DNA of 64,000 nucleotides from Sporisorium sorghi. Lineage: Eukaryota > Basidiomycota > Ustilaginomycetes > Ustilaginales > Ustilaginaceae. Shown here piece by piece: positions 40,320 to 50,582 of this stretch. A program made the position numbers and the translations under genes. The notes beneath the pieces were generated by a model. The model was not told the DNA's origin. It saw nothing but the letters and a program-made list of their open reading frames with translations, and did no database searches. The DNA lies in NCBI GenBank assembly GCA_023212695.1, contig JALCCG010000066.1:1-64000 (forward strand). The letters run 5' to 3'. How positions within the stretch are numbered: the stretch's first letter is position 1; every line of letters starts with the position of its first letter.

Positions 40320-41183
40320 TCAGGCGTTGTCTCTCGATCTGTCCTCTGCTTCCATTCCAGCGCTGTGCCCGGCTGCATTCGGACGCTCCCCTTGTTGATC
40401 CTCCGCATCCACGTCCGCAGCCCTCGGCTGACTCCTCCAGTCACCCCCTGACCTGCCACTCCTCCAATCACGTTTTGCTTCATGCCTATCCGCATCCTCA
40501 CTCGCCGTGCCATCCGACCCATCCGCAATCGACTCGCCCTGCTCCAGCGCCAACCGCTCCTTCCAGCCCATCCGCTTCTTGACCCCCTTCGCTGTATCCC
40601 TCCCCTCGTCCCTCCTCCTCCTCAATTCCAGCGCGAGCTCATGGTTGAGCTGCTTGCGTATCGGCCTACTCGCATACCTGAGATGCATAAAGTTGCAAAA
40701 CCCACCGCGGTTGCACTCGTTGGTCTCGTTCTGTCTGCAGCACGCCTCCTGAAAGTCCGTAACCGGGCTCAACTCTGCAAACAGCGGCTTCCCGTCATAC
40801 CAGCGGTCGTTCAACGCGTCCACGGCGCGCTGCGCATCCGCCTCGTACCTGTACCTCGCATACACGTTTCCGATGAGATGGTCGCCCACGTTGTCGCATA
40901 CGTGCATCTCGACAAGGTGGCCGTACTTGGCGAGCTCGACGAACATGTCCTCGTAGAACGTGTCGAATTGCGACTGGAGCTCGGTGTCGGTGATGGTGCA
41001 GTCCTGCTCGTGATGACGTGGGTTGCGGTAGACGTTGGAGAGGAGGAGCGTGCATGAGTAGGGTGGACGGATGTGCTTGCGCGAGCATCGATCGCCGTGT
41101 CGACATGCGCCGATCTTGTAGTAGAAGGAGCAGTTGACTTTGTCCTGCTCCGTGCCGTAGATCGAGGCTAGGTACGAGGCCAT
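40320..41183 (-). CDS. U2AF1: U2AF small subunit (3' splice-site recognition)
   Basis: A 287-aa homologue of U2AF35/U2AF23, which recognises the AG at 3' splice sites as a heterodimer with the large subunit. The start MASYLASIYGTEQDKVNCSF aligns directly with human U2AF1. Zinc finger 1 is CSFYYKIGACRHGDRCSRKH, the central UHM/RRM includes VCDNVGDHLIGNVYARYRY, and zinc finger 2 is CCRQNETNECNRGGFCNFMH. The Ser in the RCSR position that is a hotspot in human U2AF1 is conserved. The C-terminal 100 residues are basic, then acidic, with a few RS/RSG elements rather than a long RS domain. It shares a 414-bp divergent promoter with DBP9. Confidence 0.95.
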   Translation of the reverse strand: MASYLASIYGTEQDKVNCSFYYKIGACRHGDRCSRKHIRPPYSCTLLLSNVYRNPRHHEQDCTITDTELQSQFDTFYEDMFVELAKYGHLVEMHVCDNVGDHLIGNVYARYRYEADAQRAVDALNDRWYDGKPLFAELSPVTDFQEACCRQNETNECNRGGFCNFMHLRYASRPIRKQLNHELALELRRRRDEGRDTAKGVKKRMGWKERLALEQGESIADGSDGTASEDADRHEAKRDWRSGRSGGDWRSQPRAADVDAEDQQGERPNAAGHSAGMEAEDRSRDNA

Positions 41184-41470
41184 TTTGGCGTAGTATGGGA
41201 TCGAGAGCTCGAGACGGAATGTATGTGACGGGGACTATGTGTATGCGGTACTTTTCTTCGAGCTTGCTGCTATGCTGTAGAGAGGTAGGTTCGTGGTTGT
41301 GGTGGTGGCTGATGGCTGAGCTTCGGTTGGCAGGAAGAATCAGTTCATGTCGAAAAGCGCAATCCAAAATAATCGAGGGTCCAACGCCGAAATCCGAATT
41401 GGCGCCTTTCTCGGCCGATTTGCACCGCAACTCCGCAAAATCAAGTCTCCGAAAGCCGAGAAGAAAAGGC

Positions 41471-41502
<32 letters not shown>

Positions 41503-41597
41503 GGAAATTTTTCGATGCCAAACAGCGTTTGCTCTCTTTGCCATTCAACCTCTTCGTTCCACACCATCATCACCCCCCAACACAAACAGAGGCAACC
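41184..41597. promoter_or_regulatory. Divergent promoter U2AF1 / DBP9 with T29 tract
   Basis: A 414-bp bidirectional promoter with a T29 run at 41474-41502, about 95 bp before the DBP9 ATG. The run explains the spurious poly-Phe and poly-Lys ORFs on both strands here. Confidence 0.6.
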
Positions 41598-43565
41598 ATG
41601 TCGGAAGCCTCGTCATCCAAAGTCAAGGCGGACTCGCTCCTGCCACCCGCCGCCAAACCCGCCTCCACTTCCACCACCACCAACAGCTCGACTCCCACCA
41701 CCTCGGCATCGCACGGCATCGACCTTCCCTCACAAGCCGACGCCGAGCGACTCGGTTTCAACGTCTTCGCGCACCTCATCGACCCACGTCTCCTCCGCGC
41801 CCTTGCCGACCTGGGCTTTGGCATCCCCACACCCATCCAGCAGAAAGCGATCCCGCTCGCGCTCGCGGGCAAGGACATTCTCGCACGCGCCCGTACCGGC
41901 TCGGGCAAGACGCTGGCGTACGGCCTGCCTCTGCTGCAAAAGGTGCTGGATGCCAAGTCTGCGATTGCCAAGTCGGATGCGCGCTACCAGCAGACCCGGG
42001 CGCTGGTGCTGGTGCCGACGCGCGAGCTCGCCGAGCAGGTGTATCGGCATCTCTCCGCCGTCGTTTCGTACGTGCGCGACGACGTGCGGCTGGTCAACGT
42101 GGCGCGCGAGGCGGAGGGCAAGGTGCAGCGCCTGCTGCTCAGCGAGAAACCCGACGTGGTGGTTGCGACGCCGTCCAAGGCGCTGCATTACGTGCAGAGT
42201 GGCGCGCTCGACCTGAAAGCGGGTATGGAGACGCTGGCCATCGACGAGGCGGACCTCATTTTGTCCTACGGACACGACGCCGACGTAAAGGCGCTGCTGA
42301 GCGGCAGCCTGCCCGCGCACTTTCAGACCTTCCTCATGTCCGCGACCATGACCTCGGACGTCTCGAAGCTCAAAGGGCTCCTGCTGCGCAATCCCGTGGT
42401 GCTCAAGCTGAACCACGACGACGACGAGGCGGGTAGCAATCTGGTGCAGTTCTACACAAAGACGAGCGAGGAGGACAAGTTCCTGCTGGTTTACGTGATC
42501 TTGAAGCTCAAGCTGATCAGGGGAAAGGCGATTTTGTTCGTCAACGAGCTCGAGAGGGGGTATAGGTTGAAGTTGTTCTTGGAGAAGTTTGGACTGCGCG
42601 CGTGCGTGCTCAATGCCGAACTGCCCGTCAACTCGCGGTACAGTATCGTGGAGGAGTTTAATAAGGGCAAGTTTGACTATATCGTTGCCACGGACGAGCC
42701 GATGACGGTTGGCAACGCTGGCAATGACGACGATGGCGATGACGAGGAAGCCGACGAGGACGCGGAGCAAGACGCGGAAGGCAGCGGCAAGAAGCGCAAA
42801 ACCACCGACAAAGCCTCCAGCAAAAAACCGCACAAACGCTCCACTACCGAATACGGTGTCTCCCGCGGAGTCGACTTTGTCAACGTCTCGTGCGTGATCA
42901 ACTTCGACCTTCCCACCACCACCGATGCGTACGTGCACCGCGTGGGGCGCACCGCGCGCGGCGGCTCCTCCTCTGGCACCTCTCTATCCTTCGTCGTCCC
43001 CACGTCCGAGATCGGACGATCGAAGTACCTCTACTGCGCGACCTCGCGCACGGACGAGGCCGTGTTCCGGCGGCTCACCCGGCCATCCACGCAGTCGACG
43101 CTGGGCGGGGCGCTGCAGGAGTGGAAGTACGACGCCGCTTCAGTCGCTGGGTTTAGGTACCGCGTCACGGACACGCTGAAGAGCATCACGCGCGCGACGG
43201 TGAGAGAGGCACGGGTGAAGGAGCTGAAGCACGAGATTCTGACGAGTGCGAAATTGCAAGCGCACTTTGAGGATCACCCGGATGACCTGGCGTATTTGCA
43301 GCACGATAAGGCGTTGTTGGCGGGAAGGGCGGGTCAGGCGCACTTGAAGCATGTACCGGGGTATTTGGTGCCTAAGATCGTTGGGCCGGCAGGGGCGAGG
43401 TTGGGTGGAAGTGGAGGGAGTGGCGGGTTCAAGGGGTACGTGCCTAAGGGGAAGGTTGATGAGAAGGGTAAGGGGAAAGGTGGGAAGGGTGGGAAGGGGA
43501 AGACAAAGAGCTCATCGTCGACGAGGGGCAGGAAGAAGGTCGACCCCCTGCGCAAGTTCAAGTAA
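41598..43565 (+). CDS. DBP9: ATP-dependent RNA helicase Dbp9 (DDX56-type)
   Basis: A 655-aa DEAD-box helicase of 60S ribosome assembly in the nucleolus. Motifs in order: Q motif [17 protein letters not shown], motif I ARTGSGKT (about residue 97), PTRELAEQ, motif II DEAD (about 216), motif III SAT, then [19 protein letters not shown] and motif [12 protein letters not shown] Dbp9-typical insert sits between the VATDE motif and [11 protein letters not shown]; here it is an acidic/basic stretch ([15 protein letters not shown]) of about 55 residues. The C-terminus is Lys/Gly-rich ([15 protein letters not shown]). The ATG at 41598 (GCAACCATGTCG) is used; earlier in-frame codons are leader. Confidence 0.93.
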   Translation: MSEASSSKVKADSLLPPAAKPASTSTTTNSSTPTTSASHGIDLPSQADAERLGFNVFAHLIDPRLLRALADLGFGIPTPIQQKAIPLALAGKDILARARTGSGKTLAYGLPLLQKVLDAKSAIAKSDARYQQTRALVLVPTRELAEQVYRHLSAVVSYVRDDVRLVNVAREAEGKVQRLLLSEKPDVVVATPSKALHYVQSGALDLKAGMETLAIDEADLILSYGHDADVKALLSGSLPAHFQTFLMSATMTSDVSKLKGLLLRNPVVLKLNHDDDEAGSNLVQFYTKTSEEDKFLLVYVILKLKLIRGKAILFVNELERGYRLKLFLEKFGLRACVLNAELPVNSRYSIVEEFNKGKFDYIVATDEPMTVGNAGNDDDGDDEEADEDAEQDAEGSGKKRKTTDKASSKKPHKRSTTEYGVSRGVDFVNVSCVINFDLPTTTDAYVHRVGRTARGGSSSGTSLSFVVPTSEIGRSKYLYCATSRTDEAVFRRLTRPSTQSTLGGALQEWKYDAASVAGFRYRVTDTLKSITRATVREARVKELKHEILTSAKLQAHFEDHPDDLAYLQHDKALLAGRAGQAHLKHVPGYLVPKIVGPAGARLGGSGGSGGFKGYVPKGKVDEKGKGKGGKGGKGKTKSSSSTRGRKKVDPLRKFK

Positions 43566-43699
43566 CACTCACTCGCCATGCACACACAGCAGCATCCAAT
43601 TCGCTCATTCGCAATGCACATCCATCCATTCACACACCGCTTCTCATGATCCAACGCAACATTGATTCCAGAACCGCTCTCCTCTCTCTCTCTCTCTCT

Positions 43700-46600
43700 C
43701 TACTCCCAAAACAACCTCCCCTCCTCCCCATCCCCCTTCTCCCGCAACCCCTCCACAACAGCAGCCAGCGAAACCACCCTCGTCTCTTTCAACACACTCT
43801 TCCAATCCCCCTTCTCCCCAACCTCAACCGCACACCGCCACCCAGCCACCTGGTCAATCCTAGCCTTAGCCGCCCTCCTGCCCTTTCCCTGCGCATAGCC
43901 CGGCTGCTTCAACTCCACGCTCTCGACGACGAGCGAGACGCCGTCGTGCGAGTTGCCCCAGGAGCGCGACTTGATGCCGCCGCGCTGGCAGCCTTTGTAC
44001 GCGATGAGTTTGGGTGCGATGCGCAGGATGACGGAGAGGTCGCATGCGCTCCGCCCAGTAGCCTTGGGAGGTGGAGCAGTGGGGGACGAGGGGGAGGGGG
44101 AGGGGGAGGGGGTGAGACCGGTCCAGGCGCGCGCGGCGCGGCCCGGCGGCACCCAGGCAGGTATACCCTCAGACTCGAGAGAGGGGCCCTCGACCCAGCC
44201 GGCGTGGACGCACATGGCGAGCACGTCCGAGTCGTCGGTGTACACGTCGGTGCCCCACAGCTTGCGGCGCTGCAGCGGGGTCAGGCGCCAGAATCGCCAT
44301 GCTGAGTCTGCCCCCGCAGCACGCGGTGCGGGATGCTTCGCACCATCACCGGTTTGAACACTCTCGCCCTTCTCACCTTCCGCACGATCCCTCCCAACCC
44401 GCTCGCCAAACAACACCCCCTCAGCAACCCTCTCCTCGATGCGCATCTCCAAACTCATCCGCGCATGCTCCTTCCCCCTCCACCCCAACTTCCACCCACT
44501 TCCCCCATCCTCACCCAGCGCCCTCCTCCCCCTTTCTCCCTCAAAGAGCTCCTTGAGCACCTCGCCCACCTCGCAGCGCGCAAGGCACTCGGCTTCCAGC
44601 CGTCTGTACGCGTCCCAATTCGGCCCTCCCGCGCCGCGGGTGAGCAGGTCGCCCGGGATACGCACCTCGAGCGTCGAGCCGACGTTGCGCGCGAGCAGCT
44701 CGGCGGGGAACAGCGGGTCGACGGTGGGGTCGTACATCCACGAGCCGAGGTGGCGGACTGGGCGGCCTTTGTCCATTCCGATCAGGTGGCGCGGGAGCGG
44801 GTCGATGGGGGCGGAGACGACGGGGAAGGTGGGGTCCGTCTTGAACGCCGCCTCGTCGCTTGGCCGAGCAGCGGGTTCGGCTGCAGCGTCGGAAGCGGCA
44901 GCAGCGGCGTCGTCGTCGTCGTTCGCAGCACCACCCTCCTCCTTCTCCTCTCCCAACACATCCAGCGGCAACCGCTCCGCCCGCCTAATCGACTCGTCGC
45001 GCTCACACAGCTCCAAGTACAGCCATACAGGCTCGCTATCCACCCTCGGCCCCGCATTCGGATCGCGGATCACATGCGGCTGATGCTGCATCGCCTCCGC
45101 ACCAGGCCCTATCCCGCCAAACATGGCCGGATGAATCGCCGGCGGCAGCGGCATCCCGGGCGGATACCCGATCGCCGCCGCAGCAGCGTGGAAATCAGCC
45201 ATATTCGGCGGGCGACCGTACGCGGCCGCCTGCTGCTGCGCCGTAGCGATGAGCGCTTCCTCCAAGCTGGTGGGCGGGGGGCGGATGTGCGGTGGCAATT
45301 CGCCTAGTGCACCTGGGTGCATTCCAGCCGCCGCCGCCGCCGCAGCGGCATGAGCATGTGCCTGAGCCTGCGCTTGAGCTTGGGCTTGAAACTCGCGTTC
45401 CTTCTCGCGCTCCAACACAGCCATCTTCTCAGCCTGCTGCTTCTCGCGCCGACGTTCTCTACGCTCGCGCTCCTTCTCCTTCTCTCGCGCCTTTTCCTCC
45501 TCTCGCTCGCGTTCGAGCTCCCTCTCCCTCTCGCGCTGTCGTTCGCGCTCGAGCTCTTCGATGCGCAGCCGCTCTCGTTCGCGTTCGCGCTCCATCTCGC
45601 GCTCTCTTTCGCGCTCGAGCTCGAGTTCGCGTTCTCGCTGCTCCCTCTCCCGTTGACGCAGACGCTCGCGCTCGTGCTCGGCTTCGAACTCGCGCTCTCG
45701 CTGCATCGCCATCTCGCGCTCGCGCAGGTCTCGATCCGTGGGTGGACCTCCGTACGGCGGCATGGACGGACCACGATGCGCTGGTCCGTCGCGGAACGGA
45801 ACGCCACGCTCCGCACTCGGCGAAAGCGGGGCTCGTCGCGGCGGCACCGAGTCGAGCTTTGCTGAAGATTCGCGCACAGCGCCCATAGGCGGCGGGGGCC
45901 CAGAGCGCGGGTGTCGCTCCGGGTCAAAGTGGGGAGGCGGCAGAGGTCCAGCGCGTTCATCCGCACGACCAGCATAGCCACCTGGACGAGACTGTGCCGG
46001 AACGGACGATTCGCGCGAGGCATTGGCACTGACACCGGGCTGCGAGCCGACAGGCTTGACTTTGTCCTTGCGTCGATCGCCGTCGCGGCTCTGTGTTGGG
46101 CTGGCAGGCGGGTAGGGGAGCGGAGGCGGAGGACCGCGGTCGTCGTACGCTCTGCCGCTGGCAGACTTGGACGACGGCGGGCCGAGGGGCCCAGAAGGAG
46201 GTCCTCGTGGTCCGTAGCGATCGTAGATGGGGTCGTCCATCATCATGGGTTCGCCGTGCATGCGACGGCCGTATCGATCGCCAGCCATCATCTCGCGGTC
46301 GCGTTCGCGGTCGCGCTGCATGAGCTCGCGCTCGGACATGGGACCGTCGTAAGGGCCGTAGGAGAGGGGAGCACGCATGCGTTCGGGCGAGCGGACAGCG
46401 GGGGGCAACATACCGCCAGCGTGGCTTGCTGGAGGCATGGATCCAGCCCTTGGATCGTCGTAGGGGCCGCCTGCGCCAAGATAGGGTGCATGACGAGGAG
46501 AACTCTCGGGACCCATGGCAGCGAGGGGCACATCTGCGCTTGGCTCTCGAACGCGACCACTGACGGGACCGGAGCGGCTGGCGTGACCGGGGACAGGGCT

Positions 46601-47449
46601 TCTGCGGATAGGCACAGAAGCGGCGTACGGGTCGCGGGGACTGCGAGAAGGCTCGCCGGGCACGCCAGGGGGTGGACCACCGACGGCGTACCGCATCTCG
46701 CCGCTGGGAGCGCGACCGTGCTGTGCAGGTGGCATGTCCGGGCCGCCACCAGGTCGTTGAGAAGCTCTCCATCGCATCTCGCGTTCGCGTTCTAGTTCGT
46801 ATTCCCTCTCGCGCTCCCATTCGCGTTCTCTGTGGTAGGCTGAGGCCGCATCGTCCGAGTCGCTCCACTTGCGTCGAGGAGGCGCGGACTGAGAAGATGG
46901 GCTTGTAGACGGGTGACCGTAGGGAGGAATGGGAGAGCGACGACCGGCGCCGCTGGGATGAGTTGGAGGAGGAGGCGCAGTGCGAGAAGAGGGACCACCA
47001 GGATAGACGGGCCCTGCACGGGCGCGATCTCTCTCGCGTTCTCTCTCCCATTGCTCTCGTTCGCGCTCTCGCTCTCGTTCCCATTCCCACTCGCGTTCGC
47101 GATCGTTGCGTGGTGCTCTGTCGCGTTCGCGTTCGCGTTCGTACATCATGTGTCTAGGATCCGACTCTGGAGCACCAGGAGGACCGAGAAGAGAGTTCAT
47201 GTTCATGACATCGGATCGAGGCGAAGGAGCTGTAGCTGGAGGTGGTGGCCTCCAACGGTCTCGCGCTGGATCGTCGATCGAGGTGCGAGAAGGCGGTCTG
47301 AGGGGCGGCAGAGGGTGGTTGCCGGCTGAGCCACCACCAGCTCCACCTGCGGATGGCGATACAGGGTAGCTTCGTGATGAATGATAGGAAGAAGAAGCTC
47401 CCGGTGGAGATCGTTGTTGATGATGAGGAGGCGGCTGTGATGGTGGCAT
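43700..47449 (-). CDS. RXT3: Rxt3-like subunit of the Rpd3L histone deacetylase complex
   Basis: A 1,249-aa protein. The Rxt3 family domain lies in the last third (about 890-1200): HLGSWMYDPTVDPLFPAELL, LEVRIPGDLL, RLTPLQRRKLWGTDVYTDDS, DVLAMCVHAGW, IAPKLIAYKGCQRGGIKSRS. Rxt3 is a subunit of yeast Rpd3L. The preceding 850 residues are low in complexity: Pro/Ser/Gly-rich, then Arg/Glu heptad-like repeats (about 576-676) able to form a long charged helix. Yeast Rxt3 has only about 294 aa, so this is much larger, as in other basidiomycetes (from memory). The chosen ATG at 47449 (MPPSQPPPHHQQ) avoids a false poly-Phe extension that reads through an A-rich promoter tract. Confidence 0.85.
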   Translation of the reverse strand: MPPSQPPPHHQQRSPPGASSSYHSSRSYPVSPSAGGAGGGSAGNHPLPPLRPPSRTSIDDPARDRWRPPPPATAPSPRSDVMNMNSLLGPPGAPESDPRHMMYERERERDRAPRNDREREWEWEREREREREQWERERERDRARAGPVYPGGPSSRTAPPPPTHPSGAGRRSPIPPYGHPSTSPSSQSAPPRRKWSDSDDAASAYHREREWEREREYELEREREMRWRASQRPGGGPDMPPAQHGRAPSGEMRYAVGGPPPGVPGEPSRSPRDPYAASVPIRRSPVPGHASRSGPVSGRVREPSADVPLAAMGPESSPRHAPYLGAGGPYDDPRAGSMPPASHAGGMLPPAVRSPERMRAPLSYGPYDGPMSERELMQRDRERDREMMAGDRYGRRMHGEPMMMDDPIYDRYGPRGPPSGPLGPPSSKSASGRAYDDRGPPPPLPYPPASPTQSRDGDRRKDKVKPVGSQPGVSANASRESSVPAQSRPGGYAGRADERAGPLPPPHFDPERHPRSGPPPPMGAVRESSAKLDSVPPRRAPLSPSAERGVPFRDGPAHRGPSMPPYGGPPTDRDLREREMAMQREREFEAEHERERLRQREREQRERELELEREREREMERERERERLRIEELERERQRERERELEREREEEKAREKEKERERRERRREKQQAEKMAVLEREKEREFQAQAQAQAQAHAHAAAAAAAAGMHPGALGELPPHIRPPPTSLEEALIATAQQQAAAYGRPPNMADFHAAAAAIGYPPGMPLPPAIHPAMFGGIGPGAEAMQHQPHVIRDPNAGPRVDSEPVWLYLELCERDESIRRAERLPLDVLGEEKEEGGAANDDDDAAAAASDAAAEPAARPSDEAAFKTDPTFPVVSAPIDPLPRHLIGMDKGRPVRHLGSWMYDPTVDPLFPAELLARNVGSTLEVRIPGDLLTRGAGGPNWDAYRRLEAECLARCEVGEVLKELFEGERGRRALGEDGGSGWKLGWRGKEHARMSLEMRIEERVAEGVLFGERVGRDRAEGEKGESVQTGDGAKHPAPRAAGADSAWRFWRLTPLQRRKLWGTDVYTDDSDVLAMCVHAGWVEGPSLESEGIPAWVPPGRAARAWTGLTPSPSPSPSSPTAPPPKATGRSACDLSVILRIAPKLIAYKGCQRGGIKSRSWGNSHDGVSLVVESVELKQPGYAQGKGRRAAKARIDQVAGWRCAVEVGEKGDWKSVLKETRVVSLAAVVEGLREKGDGEEGRLFWE

Positions 47450-48464
47450 TGTCGCAAAGGTGTTTTGATCCGGGTGAGTGCCTAGAAGTTCGAGTCCGTA
47501 ACGAGCAAGGTTTCGTCCAGCTGAGGTGAAGAGCTCTTTGCAAGTTGCGATAAAGTCAAGCCTGCTCCACTCTCGATGATTGTCGGAAAGTGGATGGGCG
47601 ATGTGAAGATGGTGATGGTTGATCGCCAAGAGACGAGAGTGTGGAGATGATCCGTCAAAGAAGAAGAAGAAGAAGAAAAAAAAAAAGAAAAAAGAAAAAA
47701 GAAAAAGAAAAAAAAAAAAAAAAAAAAAAAGGGGGGCCGATTGAAGCGCGCCATTCTGTTGATTTTCGCCGGCTTGGAGCAGAGAGACAGAGCGCAAACG
47801 CCCAAGCCGGTTTACAATTTTGAGTTTGAGTTGAGCGGCCCTTCCGTCGCGGCGCGGCGATGGACAAGACTGCTGCACTGCATGAAAATGGAGTTCGACA
47901 AACGCGTCCCTTTTGGATGGGTCGAAAAAGCACAGAGAAGCAATGATTGGCTGATCTTCCTTTTCCCACCTGAAAAAATAAAAAAAAATAAAAATAAAAA
48001 TAAAGAACGCAGCTGCAAGGCTTCCTTGGCCGAGCCAGAGCCAGAGTCAGACAGCCCGCGTGACTGCATCCCAACCAAACGCAAAGAAAGCTCTCTCTCT
48101 CTCTTTTGCTTCGGTGCCTGTAGCGTCAAATATGTGATTGCAGAGAGTAGATGATGGTCTTGAATGTAGCCTTGCCTTGGGTCTGTCGACCGCGCCGAGC
48201 GAAAACGGCGTGTACAGCGAAATGAAGCCAAGAGCCACCGGACCGAGGGTTGTTTGCTTTGGTGGGAGTGAGAGACGACGCTGCAGATGAAGCAAGAAGC
48301 GAACAGCGCTCAGGCCAGGCCAGCTTTGCCGATCGGACCAGAAGTGCCGATTGGACCCTTTTTCACTCGACTCCCGACGAAGCCTTCTTCCTCTTCCTCT
48401 CTCTATCATCACAGCTTCTGATCACCAGCAACTTATCTGCACGTCGGAGGAACCCCGCCAAAGG
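47450..48464. promoter_or_regulatory. Divergent promoter RXT3 / VPS25 with purine tract
   Basis: A 1-kb region. A nearly pure purine tract of AAG and A runs spans about 47660-47736, ending A23 then G6 (47708-47736). A further A-rich patch (AAAATAAAAATAAAAATAAA) lies near 47983-48003. No gene is supported inside; the ORFs here are low-complexity translations. Confidence 0.5.
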
Positions 48465-49176
48465 ATGGCAGCGACACAGTCAGCCATCGGATCCACTTCC
48501 GATCCACAGAGCTTCCGCTTCCCGCCAATTCACGCCTTTCCGCCGTTCTACACGCTCCAGCACAATCCGGTCTCGCGCGCACAGCAGCTCTCGCAATGGC
48601 GCTCACTCATTTTGGACTACTGTCGACACCATCGTATATTCAGCCTATCCCCGCTGCCGTCTTCTGAAGTTGGAGACGCGGGGGATCCGCACAGGATGCT
48701 GTTCGCGAATCGGTCAATACAGCGCGCGCTGTCGCCCGAGTCGATACGCCAGATTCTAGCCAACTTGGTGGAGCATAAACAGGCGGCGTGGGAGGAGCAG
48801 CTTGCGCCAGCAGCAAAGCCGAGAACAGCGGGAAGTGGTAATGATGCGAAAGTGTTCGTGTACTGGAAGACACCTGTTCAGTGGGCCGATGCGATTTATG
48901 ACTGGGTCATGGCGACCGGCCAGAACAAAAGCATCATGACGCTCTTCGAGTTGAGTCAGGGCGAGCTGGTGCACGGTCAAGGTATGTTTCGTCTCGAATT
49001 GGACACGGAAAGAGAGCAGCGCCACTGACGTTTGGGTTTGCGATTTCGATACAGACTTCTACGAGCTGCCGACGCCCATGCTGAGACAGGCGCTGAAGCA
49101 TCTGAGCACGCAGGGCAAGGCACAGATCTTTGCCGGCTCAGAAGCGGACGACGGCGAAGGTGTCAAGTTTGTCTGA
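48465..49176 (+). CDS. VPS25: Vps25 subunit of ESCRT-II
   Basis: A two-exon gene encoding 212 aa. Exon 1 is 48465-48981, the intron 48982-49054 (GTATGT, ACTGAC branch site, ATACAG), exon 2 49055-49176. Vps25 is the ESCRT-II subunit made of two winged-helix domains that recruits Vps20 during multivesicular-body sorting. Recognisable parts: FPPFYTLQHNPVSRAQQLSQ at the N-terminus, a WRSLILDYCRHHRIFSL helix, WKTPVQWADAIYDWV, MTLFELSQGE, and after the splice DFYELPTPMLRQALKHL, ending GVKFV. Splicing restores the conserved FYELP segment, which an intronless reading loses. It is slightly longer than yeast Vps25 (202 aa). It is convergent with FUR1. Confidence 0.93.
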
Positions 49177-49349
49177 TCATCCAACATATGAAAAGATACC
49201 CGCCGTACGGCAGCAGGACATTCAACACCGGACCAGTCTGTGCGAAGCATCCGTCGAGCGAGCAAGCATTGAACAGCATAGATAATATATTGGGATATAG
49301 AGCGCGACATAAAGATTCCAGATTCCAGTTCGAGAGGTCGCCTTTGACA

Positions 49350-50057
49350 TCAACCGCTGTAGTATCGGTCGCCGTAATCGCCCAAGCCGGGAATGATGTA
49401 ACTCTTCTCGTCCAGCCGGTCGTCCACCCATGCTGAGATGACCTTGACCTGGGGGAACTTTGCATACATGTTGCCCAATCCCTCGGGGCTCGCGATCAAG
49501 TTCAAAAACAGGATGCGCTCCGCCTTGACCCCGTGCTCAATGAGCACTTCGACGGCCTTGATCGCACTACCGCCCGTTGCGAGCATCGGATCCAACAACA
49601 GCACCCACCGCTCCGCAATGTCCTCGGGTAGCTTGGCGTAGAACAGTTTGGGCTTGGCCGTCTCTTCGTCGCGCTGGATGAGGATCTTGCCGATGCGCAC
49701 GCTGCGGCAGCACTCGCGCAGGCCCGCTTCCATCGCTTCGCCCGCGCGGAGGATGGATACGCCGCAGATTCGGCCTTGGAATGAGACGCCCGCGTACTCA
49801 AAGCCTGTGGGTGTCATGACGGTCGAGGGAACGGTGGGCAGGTGGTTGAGACCCTCTTCGACGAGCAGGCGGATGATCCGGTCCGAGTAGAAGATAAAGT
49901 CAGAGCGGGGTGTAGAGGCGTCCCGAATGATCGTGAGGAGCGCATCTAGTTGCGCGGTCTGCGGCAGGCGCGAGGCATTGGGAGGCAAGACCGGCGACGT
50001 CTGCGCCTGCCCGCCCGCTCCGTTTTGCGTGGAGGAGGTCGTTGCGGTTGAGGTCAT
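49350..50057 (-). CDS. FUR1: Uracil phosphoribosyltransferase
   Basis: A 235-aa pyrimidine-salvage enzyme making UMP from uracil and PRPP; in fungi loss of this activity gives 5-fluorouracil resistance. Core motifs: GVSILRAGEAMEAGLR, IGKILIQRDEETAKPKLFYA, the PRPP loop LLLDPMLATGGSAIKAVEVL, and the uracil-binding C-terminus YIIPGLGDYGDRYY. The ATG at 50057 precedes a short polar N-terminus; the frame stays open to 50201, but that part reads as leader. Confidence 0.95.
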   Translation of the reverse strand: MTSTATTSSTQNGAGGQAQTSPVLPPNASRLPQTAQLDALLTIIRDASTPRSDFIFYSDRIIRLLVEEGLNHLPTVPSTVMTPTGFEYAGVSFQGRICGVSILRAGEAMEAGLRECCRSVRIGKILIQRDEETAKPKLFYAKLPEDIAERWVLLLDPMLATGGSAIKAVEVLIEHGVKAERILFLNLIASPEGLGNMYAKFPQVKVISAWVDDRLDEKSYIIPGLGDYGDRYYSG

Positions 50058-50582
50058 GGTGGTGTTACAGTCGATTGTTTTGGTGAGGATGTACGATCGT
50101 AGATGTAGGGTTTCCTGGAGGTTGTGATCAAGAGCGCTCTCTGAGGTTCCGGTGGGGCTGTACGAGGTGTCGGTGGTACGATGAGGGAGCACAAGAAGCA
50201 TTTCTTGTGTCTCGACTTTTTAACGCTTTTCTACCGAGAAAAACTCAAAAAAACTCAGAAACCGTGCGCGAGCCAAGTTCCAAACTCAAAGAGAATCGGC
50301 CACTCGGATCCTCGGAACAGCTCTTTTTGGGGTTGACAGCTGCACAACACCCGCAGCGACAGCACACCATCACCGACAGCAACCAGAGATAAGCACAGCG
50401 GGCCTTCACTAACCGGCGAACCTAATCAACAACATCAACACACACTGTCCCACACGATGCGAATGCAACGCGAACGGCTGCAACGCATCACTTCCCGTCG
50501 TTCTCTCATGAAACTGCGACTGCTGCCCTGATGTTGCCGAGTGAAATGATAAGTTATGCTAACTGCGGCAAGTCACACTCCT
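50058..50582. promoter_or_regulatory. FUR1 promoter region
   Basis: A 525-bp spacer between the LRR-protein stop and the FUR1 start, both on the minus strand. An A-rich patch lies at about 50230-50260. No TATA box or ORF of note. Confidence 0.4.

Noticed and set aside
41730..42938. 402-codon minus-strand ORF
   Set aside because: Antisense to DBP9, whose helicase motifs are complete.
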